Assembly: GCF_000758755.1 (NCBI RefSeq)
Contig: NZ_JRMV01000196.1
Location: 81,165 to 145,164 of the forward strand
Length of the DNA stretch: 64,000 nucleotides
Reading direction: 5' to 3'
Source of the DNA: Actinomyces sp. S6-Spd3
GTDB taxonomy: Bacteria > Actinomycetota > Actinomycetes > Actinomycetales > Actinomycetaceae
The position numbers and the translations under genes were made by a program. Under the pieces are notes generated by a model. It searched no databases. It saw only the letters and a program-made list of their open reading frames with translations, and was not told where the DNA came from. Shown here one piece after another: positions 52,101 through 59,374 of this stretch (position 1 is its first letter; every line of letters starts with the position of its first letter).

Positions 52101-53759
52101 GACGCGTTCGCCCAGATCCGAGGGGTCCTTGAGCTTGATGACCTTGTACAGGGCATTACGCACGACCGAGTAGGACAGACCGGCGCTGATATCGCGCACA
52201 TCCGCGCCTTCTTTTTGCGCCTGCTTGACCGATGAATTCATGAAGACCGTGCAGCGCGTTCCCAAGTCGACGGGGCTGCTCGATTCCATTGCCATCTGCG
52301 CGAAGTTTCGCACGTCGGTTCCCATGGTCTGCGCGAAGGTTTGCAGGAAGGACCCGCAACCTGAGGAGCAGGCCTCGTTGACGGAAATTGAATCGACTGC
52401 GTGGTCTTTGATCCGCAGGTATTTCATGTCTTGGCCGCCGATGTCGATGACCGAGGTGACACCGGGCTGGATGAATTCCGCGGCGCGATAGTGCGCCATT
52501 GTTTCGATTTCGCCCTCGTCCATGGTCAGGGCCGCGGTGACCAGACCTTCGCCGTATCCGGTTGCGCAGGATCGACCAATCACGGTCCCTTCGGGCAGTT
52601 CCGAGCGAACGCGGCGGACGATGTTGACGGCCGCAGCGACGGGGTCGCCTTCGTTCGAGGCATAGTGGGTGAAGACGATCCTGTCATCTTCGTCAATGAC
52701 GACGGCTTTGATGGTGGTTGAACCAGCATCAATTCCGAGCCAGCAGCGCCCGTGGGCCTGCGAGAGGTCGGCCTTGGGGATGACTTCTTGCGCGTGGCGC
52801 TGGACGAATTCTTCTTTTTCTTCCGGGGTTGCGAAGAGGGGGCGCATGCGCGCGGATTCCGCTTCGACGTGCGCGGTGGCGAGGCGGTCGATGAGGTCAG
52901 CAAGCGGGCTTCCCTGTTCTTCACCTCGTTTCTTTGCCTCTTTCGAGGCCAAGAGCGCAGCCCCGATAGCGACGTAAAGTTGCGCGTTTTCCGGGGTGAT
53001 GAAGGACTCTGCCTTGGGGAGCAGGGTTTTGTAGGCCTCGCGGAGTTGAGGGAGGAAGTGCAGCGGGCCGCCAAGGAACATGACATTTCCGCGGATGGGG
53101 CGACCGCAAGCCAGACCTGCGATGGTTTGGGTTGCGACCGCGCTGAAGATCGAGGCCGCGAGGTCCTCGTGCGCGGCGCCCTGGTTGATCAGTGGCTGGA
53201 TATCCGATTTCGCAAAGACACCGCATCGCGAGGCGATCGGGTAGAGCTGAGTGTGCGCTTCGGCCAGCGCGTTCAGTCCCGAGGCGTCGGTGTGGAGCAG
53301 TGTGGCCATCTGGTCGATGAATGCTCCGGTTCCACCCGCGCAGGTTCCGTTCATACGCTGCTCGGGTGTGGGGTGAAGGTAGGTGAGTTTTGCGTCTTCA
53401 CCGCCCAATTCGATGACGACGTCGACTTCTGGGTGGAGCCGCTGGGTGGATTCCGTTCCGGCGATGACTTCCTGAACGAAGGGGATGCCCATTGCTCGGG
53501 CTGTCGTCAGGCCGCCCGAACCGGTGATCGCAGCTTGGACGACCAGTCCCGGGTAGATGTCCTCGATGTCTTCGAGGAGGTGTCCGAGTTCGGCGCGAAC
53601 ATCAGCGTTGTGGCGGCGATAGTCGGAGAAGAGGATGCGGTTGCCGTCCAAGACAACGGCTTTGACCGTCGTTGAGCCCACATCAATACCGAGCTGGCAC
53701 GGGTGTTCGGGCGTGCTTTCGGCGTGTAGACGTGAGCCTTCAATGATCTGCGTATCCAT
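49149..53759 (-). CDS. Giant acyl-CoA dehydratase activase-related protein
   Basis: A 1536-residue cytosolic protein combining parts that are usually separate. Two tandem BadF/HgdC-type ASKHA ATPase domains start at about residue 23 (GIDVGSTTVKAV) and 339 (GIDAGSTTIKAV). Each retains the two cysteines that bind the shared 4Fe-4S cluster in HgdC (NGTCAGGTG with SRCGVFAKS; NEACSSGCG with TRCTVFMNS). A Cys-rich CRLCQNHC module follows near 623, then a DUF2229 region, and from about 1060 an HgdB-like dehydratase-subunit part. The C-terminus has a Cys/Gly cluster near 1506. It presumably performs ATP-driven low-potential electron transfer; the substrate is unknown. A TetR gene is divergent. Confidence 0.85.
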   Translation of the reverse strand: MDTQIIEGSRLHAESTPEHPCQLGIDVGSTTVKAVVLDGNRILFSDYRRHNADVRAELGHLLEDIEDIYPGLVVQAAITGSGGLTTARAMGIPFVQEVIAGTESTQRLHPEVDVVIELGGEDAKLTYLHPTPEQRMNGTCAGGTGAFIDQMATLLHTDASGLNALAEAHTQLYPIASRCGVFAKSDIQPLINQGAAHEDLAASIFSAVATQTIAGLACGRPIRGNVMFLGGPLHFLPQLREAYKTLLPKAESFITPENAQLYVAIGAALLASKEAKKRGEEQGSPLADLIDRLATAHVEAESARMRPLFATPEEKEEFVQRHAQEVIPKADLSQAHGRCWLGIDAGSTTIKAVVIDEDDRIVFTHYASNEGDPVAAAVNIVRRVRSELPEGTVIGRSCATGYGEGLVTAALTMDEGEIETMAHYRAAEFIQPGVTSVIDIGGQDMKYLRIKDHAVDSISVNEACSSGCGSFLQTFAQTMGTDVRNFAQMAMESSSPVDLGTRCTVFMNSSVKQAQKEGADVRDISAGLSYSVVRNALYKVIKLKDPSDLGERVVVQGGTFLNDSVLRAFELLTGREVVRPDIAGLMGAYGAALTARMHDSGEGESTLARVEDLEDFQVETTRKTCRLCQNHCQMTISTFSNGERHVSGNRCERGASLEKVPRKSDLPNLYDWKYKRIFGYRRLTEAKAFRGDIGIPRVLGMYENYPFWFTMLTELGFRVMISGRSNHELFEQGMESIPSENVCYPAKLVHGHIESLLDKGITTIWYPCVDFEQKLTDADNNFNCPVVATYPEVIRNNMERLNEPGVKFISPFINFGNRDYLPAHLVRTFAQYGYDISVEEMTRALDKAWEEDAAVKAEIKEKGREALEWMREHGVRGIVLAGRPYHLDPEINHGIPEVIIGLGMAVLTEDSIIDQRLERPLRVRDQWSYHSRLYEAAARVGDEPDLEMVQLNSFGCGVDAITADQVQEILEGRGDVHTVLKIDEVSNLGAAKIRLRSLEAAVAERGTMASGTIDTAVHEDPASVAAREESEQVKAGHIEARAVFTEEMRDAGYEILAPQMSPIHFRFLEPLFRRAGLNVRVLEHTSRQTMETGLKYVNNDSCYPAIVVIGQLIDEFVSGRADPDKTAVGITQTGGMCRATNYAALLRKGLRDAGYPQVPVIALSVQGLEDNPGFKIGIRHIHKAIQSFVIGDAIQSMLLRVRPYEAVPGSAMELYRRWDQIVREWVVSDRSETLGRVGPTGLLTGRLRYSTLIKRCVAEFDALELRDIPRKPRVGLVGEILVKFHPDANNHAVDVIEAEGCEAELPGLMQFFHNSVATAEWDYENLGIDGKQRKILPMALWLLKKYEVPVHRAFEETNGKFEPHRDIEEMISRSEDIARLGNQAGEGWYLTAEMVDMIEHGCPNIICAQPFACLPNHIVGKGMFRALRNRYPQANIVAVDYDPGASEVNQLNRIKLMLATAVQQHNAAERDGQDDGVLQLVGIDFDSEDLGGEVVAGASCGGCGCGSGGGSSDGEGRRVVGLGMPAIPPRRGAAFR

Positions 53760-53782
53760 ACTGCGAAACTATGACGCAGATT

Positions 53783-53809
53783 TCTAATTTCCAAACTGTT
53801 GAAATTAGA
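53783..53809. promoter_or_regulatory. Putative TetR operator
   Basis: TCTAATTTC (53783-53791) and GAAATTAGA (53801-53809) form a perfect 9-bp inverted repeat with a 9-bp spacer in the 58-bp gap between the divergent activase and TetR genes. This is the natural autoregulatory site for the TetR protein. Confidence 0.7.
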
Positions 53810-53817
53810 CTGAAGGC

Positions 53818-54564
53818 ATGACTCAATCACGGGCGACAAAGGCAGAAAAACAGCGAAAAGAGCCTTCGGATTCCCTGAAGGAGCCCTCAGAAGTTTCATC
53901 AGATGTTGAAACTTCTGAATTGAATAAAGAAACATCTCCTCTTTCTAAAATCCATCGAGGGCCATCAGCCTCCCGCGGAGAAATCAAAAAACGCATTATC
54001 GAAGCGGCGCGCGGCGAGTTCGTTACTCAGGGCTATGACCACACGACGATGCGCTCAGTTGCCCGCAGTGCGGGCTGTGATCCCGCTTTGATCACCTACT
54101 ACTTCAACACCAAGCAAAAGCTCTTCCGCGCCTGCATGGACCTCCCCCTCGATCCGGCCTCGGAAATCATCGCACTCCTCATGCCAGGACCCAAAGATGC
54201 GGCGCGACGCCTCGTGGATTACGTCCTCGATCTGTATGAGCACAAACTGACCTCAGAAACGCTCACCGCCCTCATGCGCGCTCTCACCACCGACACCTCA
54301 ACATCACAGCGTTTCCGCACCTACATGCGCAGCGATGTCCTTGAGCAAGTGAGCCACTTCTTGGCCGCAGATCCCGCCGATGCGCGCCGCCTCGGGGAAA
54401 TGCTTGAGCTCCTCTTATCGATGCTCTACGGAGTCGTGACAATGCGCTACATCATCGCCTTGGAACCCCTGGCAAGCATGCCGCGCCAACGAATCCACGC
54501 CACCCTTACCCCATTCATCCAAGAACGCATTGACGAAATCTTCGTCTCTCTTCTTCCGCAGTAA
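53818..54564 (+). CDS. TetR family transcriptional regulator
   Basis: A 248-residue regulator. The helix-turn-helix (AARGEFVTQGYDHTTMRSVARSAGCDPALITYYFNTKQKLF) sits unusually late, at about residues 61-101, behind a charged 55-residue N-terminal extension. The C-terminal ligand domain resembles the TetR_C_17 group. No closer in-frame ATG lies before the DNA-binding domain, but AAGG almost touches the start codon, so the start is uncertain and a downstream TTG is possible. Divergent from the activase gene, which it probably represses. Confidence 0.85.
   Translation: MTQSRATKAEKQRKEPSDSLKEPSEVSSDVETSELNKETSPLSKIHRGPSASRGEIKKRIIEAARGEFVTQGYDHTTMRSVARSAGCDPALITYYFNTKQKLFRACMDLPLDPASEIIALLMPGPKDAARRLVDYVLDLYEHKLTSETLTALMRALTTDTSTSQRFRTYMRSDVLEQVSHFLAADPADARRLGEMLELLLSMLYGVVTMRYIIALEPLASMPRQRIHATLTPFIQERIDEIFVSLLPQ
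53887..53918. promoter_or_regulatory. Second inverted repeat inside the TetR 5' region
   Basis: TCAGAAGTTTC (53887-53897) and GAAACTTCTGA (53908-53918) form a perfect 11-bp inverted repeat with a 10-bp spacer, within the codons for the N-terminal extension. Spacing and the inner TTTC/GAAA resemble the intergenic operator, so it may be a second TetR site or an mRNA hairpin. Confidence 0.45.
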
Positions 54565-54624
54565 ACTGCCATTTTTCGGCGCGCGCACGCCGCAACTAAG
54601 CACTGCTATTGGCACAATTGCACT

Positions 54625-56004
54625 ATGACAACTCACGCCCCCACCGATGAAGAACGCGCTGCCTTTGTTGCCTCGCGACCCAAGCGTCGCTGGTGGCGAA
54701 CACGCAGGAGCACGGCATCTGGCAGTGTCGGCGGAAGAGTCATGTACTTCGCTCGCAGCGCCAGCGTTATCGACTCGGTCAGCAAGGCGCACTACCTGGA
54801 AGACACGGATCTTGCGTTGCGCACCGGATCGACGGTCGCCGTTTTTGACCCACAGGCAGTGCGTAGGCGCTCAATTGCCCTTGCTGTGGCCGGGCTTCGC
54901 CCACTCGACGCGGGCTCGGTGTGGATGCCAGCGCGCAGCCGCAGCGTTCTCATTTCCCCGGACGAGGTTTTGATTCCCTCCCTGACGCTGTCCCAGAACC
55001 TTGTTGTTCCCTGCGCCGCAATGGGAGAGATCGTCGATCCGGGTGAAATCCGCCGGCGGGCCGCGCGGCTTGGCGTTGATCTTGATCGAGTCGCACGCGA
55101 TGTCAGCGCCACCGATCTCTTGAAGTTCCAGGTCCTCCGCGCACTGATCTACCGTGCCGTTTTGGTTGTCGTTAGCGATTTCCCTATCCAGACCGAAGAT
55201 GCGCCCTCCTTTGAGGACTTCTCCGAGGCGTGCGAACTTCTTCGCGCCAGTGGCGCATGCGTCGTCTTCTTCACCGACAGCCCCGAGGCCGCGGCCTTGG
55301 CTCAGCGTGTGCTCATCGTTGCCAATAGCACGATCGTCGCCGACGCTGCTGGCCTTGATGCACACTTCATTCGCATGGCCTGCGATGCCATTAACGAGAA
55401 TCCCAGTGCCTATCTCGGCCCCATTCCCCGAGCAGGTGAGCCCGTTACTTCTGATTCGCCCGTCCCCGCTTCGGAGGAAGACGCCCTCGCCGACGAGGCG
55501 GAGGCACCCACTGAAGACGAAGCCGACGACGATTCCGAAGCACGTGCAGAGGAAAGTTCTTCCAGCAATGTCACGCCCGCGGCCTCGGAAGGTGACGAAA
55601 CTTCCGTTTCCGACACCGCGGAGGACGGGGAAGACGATGCTTCCACCTCGGTAATGAACAACCAGGCCACGGTGACGCCGAATTGGCACCCGCTGACCAC
55701 GCGGGTCATACGAACAGCGGACTCCCCCTTGCCCACTCCCCTTCCCTCGCAGTGGGAAGAAAACCCGGAGACTGCGGAGATCGCGTTAGCTGCAATCGAG
55801 CAAGCACGCCGCTTCCATCGCATCGAGCAGGCACGCGCCTCACTGGGCGATGAGCTCAAGGAACAGCTCAACGAGGACCTGCCCACTGCCGCGGAGACAA
55901 GCCCGCAAGAGCGGGCGCTGATTGAGCATGCGCAAAAGATTTTGGGCGAGCTACCCGGATCGGTCATCCCCGATAACGAGGATTCAACGGCTGAGGGTGA
56001 CTAA
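54625..56004 (+). CDS. Degenerate ABC ATPase-like protein
   Basis: A 459-residue soluble protein. Residues about 65-250 follow the order of an ABC ATPase with every catalytic motif replaced: VAVFDPQAVRRRSIALAVAGL stands where the Walker A loop should be, SLTLSQNLVVPC matches the Q-loop neighbourhood, SATDLLKFQVLRALI replaces the LSGGQ helix, VLVVVSDFPIQ replaces Walker B, and VVFFTDSPEAA replaces the switch-His segment. A long acidic, Ser/Glu-rich linker (about 285-340) and a helical C-terminus follow. So it probably does not hydrolyse ATP and may be a regulatory or structural pseudo-ATPase. Downstream genes encode small envelope proteins. Confidence 0.7.
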   Translation: MTTHAPTDEERAAFVASRPKRRWWRTRRSTASGSVGGRVMYFARSASVIDSVSKAHYLEDTDLALRTGSTVAVFDPQAVRRRSIALAVAGLRPLDAGSVWMPARSRSVLISPDEVLIPSLTLSQNLVVPCAAMGEIVDPGEIRRRAARLGVDLDRVARDVSATDLLKFQVLRALIYRAVLVVVSDFPIQTEDAPSFEDFSEACELLRASGACVVFFTDSPEAAALAQRVLIVANSTIVADAAGLDAHFIRMACDAINENPSAYLGPIPRAGEPVTSDSPVPASEEDALADEAEAPTEDEADDDSEARAEESSSSNVTPAASEGDETSVSDTAEDGEDDASTSVMNNQATVTPNWHPLTTRVIRTADSPLPTPLPSQWEENPETAEIALAAIEQARRFHRIEQARASLGDELKEQLNEDLPTAAETSPQERALIEHAQKILGELPGSVIPDNEDSTAEGD

Positions 56005-56097
56005 CTCGCGACTTTGAGTCCTACTCGCGGCTAATTCGTGTCAAAATGAGAGGGTGACTGCACTTCGGTGCCCATCTTCATAGGAAGCGATGCAGGT

Positions 56098-56532
56098 ATG
56101 AGCAACGACCATCCCTCATTTGGGCAGGCTCCCTCCGGGTCTCAGCCTCCCAGCATTGGCGAGCTTTTTGGCCGCATGACGGGGCAGATCTCTTCGTTGA
56201 TTCGCGGAGAAATTGCACTGGCAAAGACTCAGGCAATGACGTTCCTGAACTACACAAAGGCAGGAATCGGCGCATTGGCCGTTGCTGGCGTTCTTGCGCT
56301 CTACGGTCTGGGCTGGATCTTCCACAGCATTGAGCTGGCTCTGGCCTTAGTTCTTCCCGCATGGGCAGCATCCTTGATCGTATGTGGCGGAATTTTCTTC
56401 TTCGTCTTGGTCCTTGCGTTTGTTGGAATTTCAAAGCTCAAGAAGTCGCGCGCACATGTTCCCCATCCTCAAGATGGCTTGAAGGAAAGCATGGATGCCT
56501 TGAAGAAGGGAGCTCACAAAGATGAGCAATGA
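56098..56532 (+). CDS. Actinobacterial Holin-X family membrane protein
   Basis: A 144-residue protein with an N-terminal Pro/Ser-rich segment, amphipathic helix (IGELFGRMTGQISSLIRGEIALAKTQ) and two membrane helices (about 60-80 and 90-115). This matches the Holin-X/phage holin superfamily III group; in actinobacteria these are chromosomal envelope proteins rather than lysis proteins. The ATG at 56098 is used instead of an upstream GTG at 56068. It overlaps the DUF3618 gene by 11 bp. Confidence 0.85.
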   Translation: MSNDHPSFGQAPSGSQPPSIGELFGRMTGQISSLIRGEIALAKTQAMTFLNYTKAGIGALAVAGVLALYGLGWIFHSIELALALVLPAWAASLIVCGGIFFFVLVLAFVGISKLKKSRAHVPHPQDGLKESMDALKKGAHKDEQ

Positions 56533-56854
56533 TCAGCAGGCACAGATTCCCGCCCCCAGCGCCGCAGAAATCGAGGCGCAGCTGCGGGCAACCCGCGAAG
56601 AGCTGACGCAGACCGTCGATCAGCTTGTTGGCCAGCTTCAGCCTTCCTACCAGATCGAGCAGGCCAAGAATAAGGCTCGCCTCAAGGTCGAAGAGCTTAA
56701 AATCCGCGCCCGTTTGATCACCGAGCAAGCTCGCGAAGGCGATCCTGAAGCTCTCAAGACTCTGGGAATTGTTGCCTGCTCCACGGCTGCAATTGTCGGT
56801 CTTGTCGCGTGGCGAGTCGTTTCGCGCATCAAGAGGTCTCGCGCGAACTTCTAG
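56522..56854 (+). CDS. DUF3618 family protein
   Basis: A 110-residue protein with the conserved head IEAQLRATREELTQTVDQLVGQLQP, a basic helix, and one C-terminal membrane helix (about 80-100). DUF3618 proteins nearly always accompany Holin-X genes in actinobacteria and may form an envelope complex. Overlap with the Holin-X gene implies coupled translation. Confidence 0.9.
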   Translation: MSNDQQAQIPAPSAAEIEAQLRATREELTQTVDQLVGQLQPSYQIEQAKNKARLKVEELKIRARLITEQAREGDPEALKTLGIVACSTAAIVGLVAWRVVSRIKRSRANF

Positions 56855-56996
56855 CGCTGAGCGCGTAATTTTGGCTCCACCTAGCACTTCAGGTGGGGAT
56901 CGGGCATCGTTTTTAGGTATGATGTTCCCACGAAACATTTTGAACACCTAGGGCACCGCTTGTGCGGACCCGACCGACGTAGAGGGGGTCGACGCC

Positions 56997-57254
56997 ATGG
57001 GGCGCGGCCGTCAAAAGGCCAAGCAGACGAAAGTCGCACGAAAGCTGAAGTATTTCAGCCCTGACACCGACCTGGATGCACTCCAAAGGGAGCTTGCAGC
57101 CGGGCACGAGGCGCATAGCGAAGAGCAGCAGACAGACGAAGATGATCTGTACGCGCGCTACGCGGATTACGCCGAAGATGACCAGTCTGCAGATGATGAT
57201 CATTGGGATGACGAAGATTACTGGACGTCCCCTTCTTCGCAATCGCGAAAGTAG
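56997..57254 (+). CDS. DUF3073 family protein
   Basis: An 85-residue protein with the invariant basic N-terminus MGRGRQKAKQTKVARKLKY followed by an SPDTDLDALQREL segment and a strongly acidic C-terminus. DUF3073 is a near-universal actinobacterial family of unknown function, and basic/acidic halves suggest nucleic acid or ribosome contact. Confidence 0.92.
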   Translation: MGRGRQKAKQTKVARKLKYFSPDTDLDALQRELAAGHEAHSEEQQTDEDDLYARYADYAEDDQSADDDHWDDEDYWTSPSSQSRK

Positions 57255-57286
57255 CCGAGCTCTTCCGCTTTAAGACATACGGAAAC

Positions 57287-57329
57287 GCCGTCAGACGGGT
57301 TTGCTATACCCTTCTGACGGCTTTCTTCT
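57287..57329 (+). terminator. Terminator after the DUF3073 gene
   Basis: GCCGTCAGA and TCTGACGGC pair perfectly, with GGGT/ACCC inside, followed by TTTCTTCT. A good intrinsic terminator 33 bp after the stop. Confidence 0.85.
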
Positions 57330-57422
57330 ATGTGGCATAGGTAGGAGGAGCCAAGTCTTGCGCTTATAAGCCTCTAAAGGCTTGAAGGAGCATCAGCACA
57401 CTCTTTACCCGGATAAAACACA

Positions 57423-57452
57423 GTCCCGGTGGCGAATTCTCGCCACCGGGAC
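57423..57452 (-). terminator. Terminator of the surface-protein gene
   Basis: A perfect 13-bp stem (57423-57435 with 57440-57452) around ATTC. On the minus strand it is followed by TGTGTTTT, 32 bp after the surface-protein stop. Confidence 0.85.
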
Positions 57453-57483
57453 CAGTGCTTTAGAGCATCAGCTCGCTAGATGG

Positions 57484-59286
57484 TCAGCCCATCCTGCGAC
57501 GCGATGCGACTGCCGCACCACCGGCAAGGAGAGCGGCTAGGCCAGCTCCCAGGAGGATTCCACTGTCTGCGCCGGTCTTTGCCAGAGGAGACTTGGGATT
57601 CTTCGGCTTATCGGGAGTGCTCGGCGGAACCGCGGGAGGATTCGACTCTGAGGGTGCCGGAGGCACCGAGGCAGTGGTCGACGTTGAGGGGCTCGGCGTC
57701 GTCGAAGTGGACGGCGAAGGTGTGGGCGTCGTGCTCACTGCAGGAGTCGGGGTAGTCGTAGACGGGGTCGGAACCGGAGTGGTGGTGCTCGGGGTCGGAA
57801 CCGGAGTAGTCGTCGACGGAGTCGGTGCAGGCGTCGTTGTCGAAGGTGTCGGCGAAGGCGTCGGTGTCGTGGTGGACGGAGTCGGCGAAGGCGTCGGCTT
57901 CGGCTTGGTCACGTTCGTCACCGTTGCGGTGTAATCCTTTTCAGGATTAATCGTCAGGGTTGCAGTCTTCTTGTCTGCACCCAAGGTCACGCCCTCGGAC
58001 TGGTCAAAGACACCGGAGGTCGCGTTATCCCACAGAACACTTGCATCGGGAAGGTTCTTTTCCTTGATGCTGACCTTCGTTCCGATAGGCAGCTTGTCCG
58101 GGTAGGTGTAGGTCTGTCCCTTCTTAACAGTGACCGTTTCAGTCCTGTCAACACCGGGGCCCTTCAGGGTGACCTCGAAAGTGAAGTCCGGGTTCTCGGT
58201 CAGCGCTGCGGCAGAATCATCGACCTTCTTCGCAATGGAGAAGACCTGACGTGCCGCTGCACCTGCATCTGCACCCAGGACGACGTCCTGAGCAGAGACC
58301 ATGCGGGTTTCCATGTCATTCGCAGTGATAGTCGCGGTGTTCCAGTAGTGGCCGGAAACAACCTCGGGGGTGTGACCGTACAGAACAATGATCGCGAACT
58401 TATTTGCGGGAACCTCGGGAAGCTTGATTTCCAGCTTGTTCGCCGAGCAGCTGATGGTCGCGTTCTGACGAATTGCTCCGCCGGACACATCTGGCCCGTC
58501 GTAGCCGTTAGCGACCGAGTCGACGAGCTTGAGATTGGCTTCGTTGTTCTTCAACAGCGGTTCAAGGTCATCGCAGTTGAAGTCCCACTTCGTGTCTTCG
58601 GAGTTGTCAACAACGCTGACATTTTTCAGACCGGTGTCGCCACCGGGAACCGTGATACGCCACGCAAGCGTGCGGTTCCTGTTGTACACGTTGAAGAGCC
58701 AGCCGTCCTTGCGGAAGTCCACACCAACGCCGATGCCCGGTTGAATGTCGACGTCAACCGACTTCGTCTCGGTCAGCTTGAAAGGCTGCTTCTTACCAAC
58801 CTCATTTTTGGACAGGGTCAGCTGTGCGGTGGTGATCACCCAACCGTCCCAAGAGGCTGCGCCTTCGGCCGCATCATTGAAGACGACCTTGACGTTACCA
58901 TCCTGATCCCAGGTGCCACAGCCAATGACTGTGCCCGTCGACGACTTCACGTCGAAGTTGAAGGGCATGATCGGCTTAGCTGACTGAGTCGAAACCTTGT
59001 ACTGGAAGTACTCGCCCGCGTGAACCTTCGAGCTGGTCGACCACTTCACCTTGAAACCAACGGTCGCTGCGACAGTGAAACTTGTCTTCGGGGTGCCGTT
59101 TTGATCGGTCAGCTCAGGATCACTGATCGTCATGTTGGACGTGATATTGGTTGTGGGCGCGGGGCAGCTTGCTGCAACCGCGGCGGGGGCGTGATCGGAA
59201 AGAACCTCAACAGCCCCGATTCCACCAACCGCTAATGTCAGTGCTGCAAGCGCTGACACAGCGCGTTTCGTGCGTAGGTTTGACAC
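57484..59286 (-). CDS. LPXTG-type (LAKTG) cell-wall surface protein
   Basis: A 600-residue exported protein anchored by sortase. A signal peptide (about residues 1-39, ending APAAVAAS) leads to two or three Ig-like, DUF5979-type beta domains up to about residue 440. A Pro/Thr/Ser-rich stalk of about 120 residues with repeated PSTTTP units follows, then SPLAKTG, a hydrophobic helix and RRR tail. The start chosen is GTG at 59286, eight bases after GGAG, not the GTG at 59307. It may be an adhesin or pilus-associated protein; no enzyme motifs are seen. Confidence 0.88.
   Translation of the reverse strand: MSNLRTKRAVSALAALTLAVGGIGAVEVLSDHAPAAVAASCPAPTTNITSNMTISDPELTDQNGTPKTSFTVAATVGFKVKWSTSSKVHAGEYFQYKVSTQSAKPIMPFNFDVKSSTGTVIGCGTWDQDGNVKVVFNDAAEGAASWDGWVITTAQLTLSKNEVGKKQPFKLTETKSVDVDIQPGIGVGVDFRKDGWLFNVYNRNRTLAWRITVPGGDTGLKNVSVVDNSEDTKWDFNCDDLEPLLKNNEANLKLVDSVANGYDGPDVSGGAIRQNATISCSANKLEIKLPEVPANKFAIIVLYGHTPEVVSGHYWNTATITANDMETRMVSAQDVVLGADAGAAARQVFSIAKKVDDSAAALTENPDFTFEVTLKGPGVDRTETVTVKKGQTYTYPDKLPIGTKVSIKEKNLPDASVLWDNATSGVFDQSEGVTLGADKKTATLTINPEKDYTATVTNVTKPKPTPSPTPSTTTPTPSPTPSTTTPAPTPSTTTPVPTPSTTTPVPTPSTTTPTPAVSTTPTPSPSTSTTPSPSTSTTASVPPAPSESNPPAVPPSTPDKPKNPKSPLAKTGADSGILLGAGLAALLAGGAAVASRRRMG
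57655..57910 (-). repeat. Tandem repeats encoding a Pro/Thr-rich stalk
   Basis: Imperfect tandem repeats of 27 and 33 bp encode 9- and 11-residue units such as PVPTPSTTT. At DNA level several copies are nearly identical, so copy number may vary between strains and change stalk length. Confidence 0.7.
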
Positions 59287-59374
59287 AGTCAAAACTCCAT
59301 AATTCACGAGTGAATAAATACTCTTAAAGAATACAGCACCTGAGCACGAATTTCATAGGTTTTTTTCAGACGAA

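Noticed and set aside
56098..56532. Holin gene as sign of a prophage
   Set aside because: Holin-X proteins are ordinary actinobacterial chromosomal genes; no lysin, capsid, integrase or att site is nearby.
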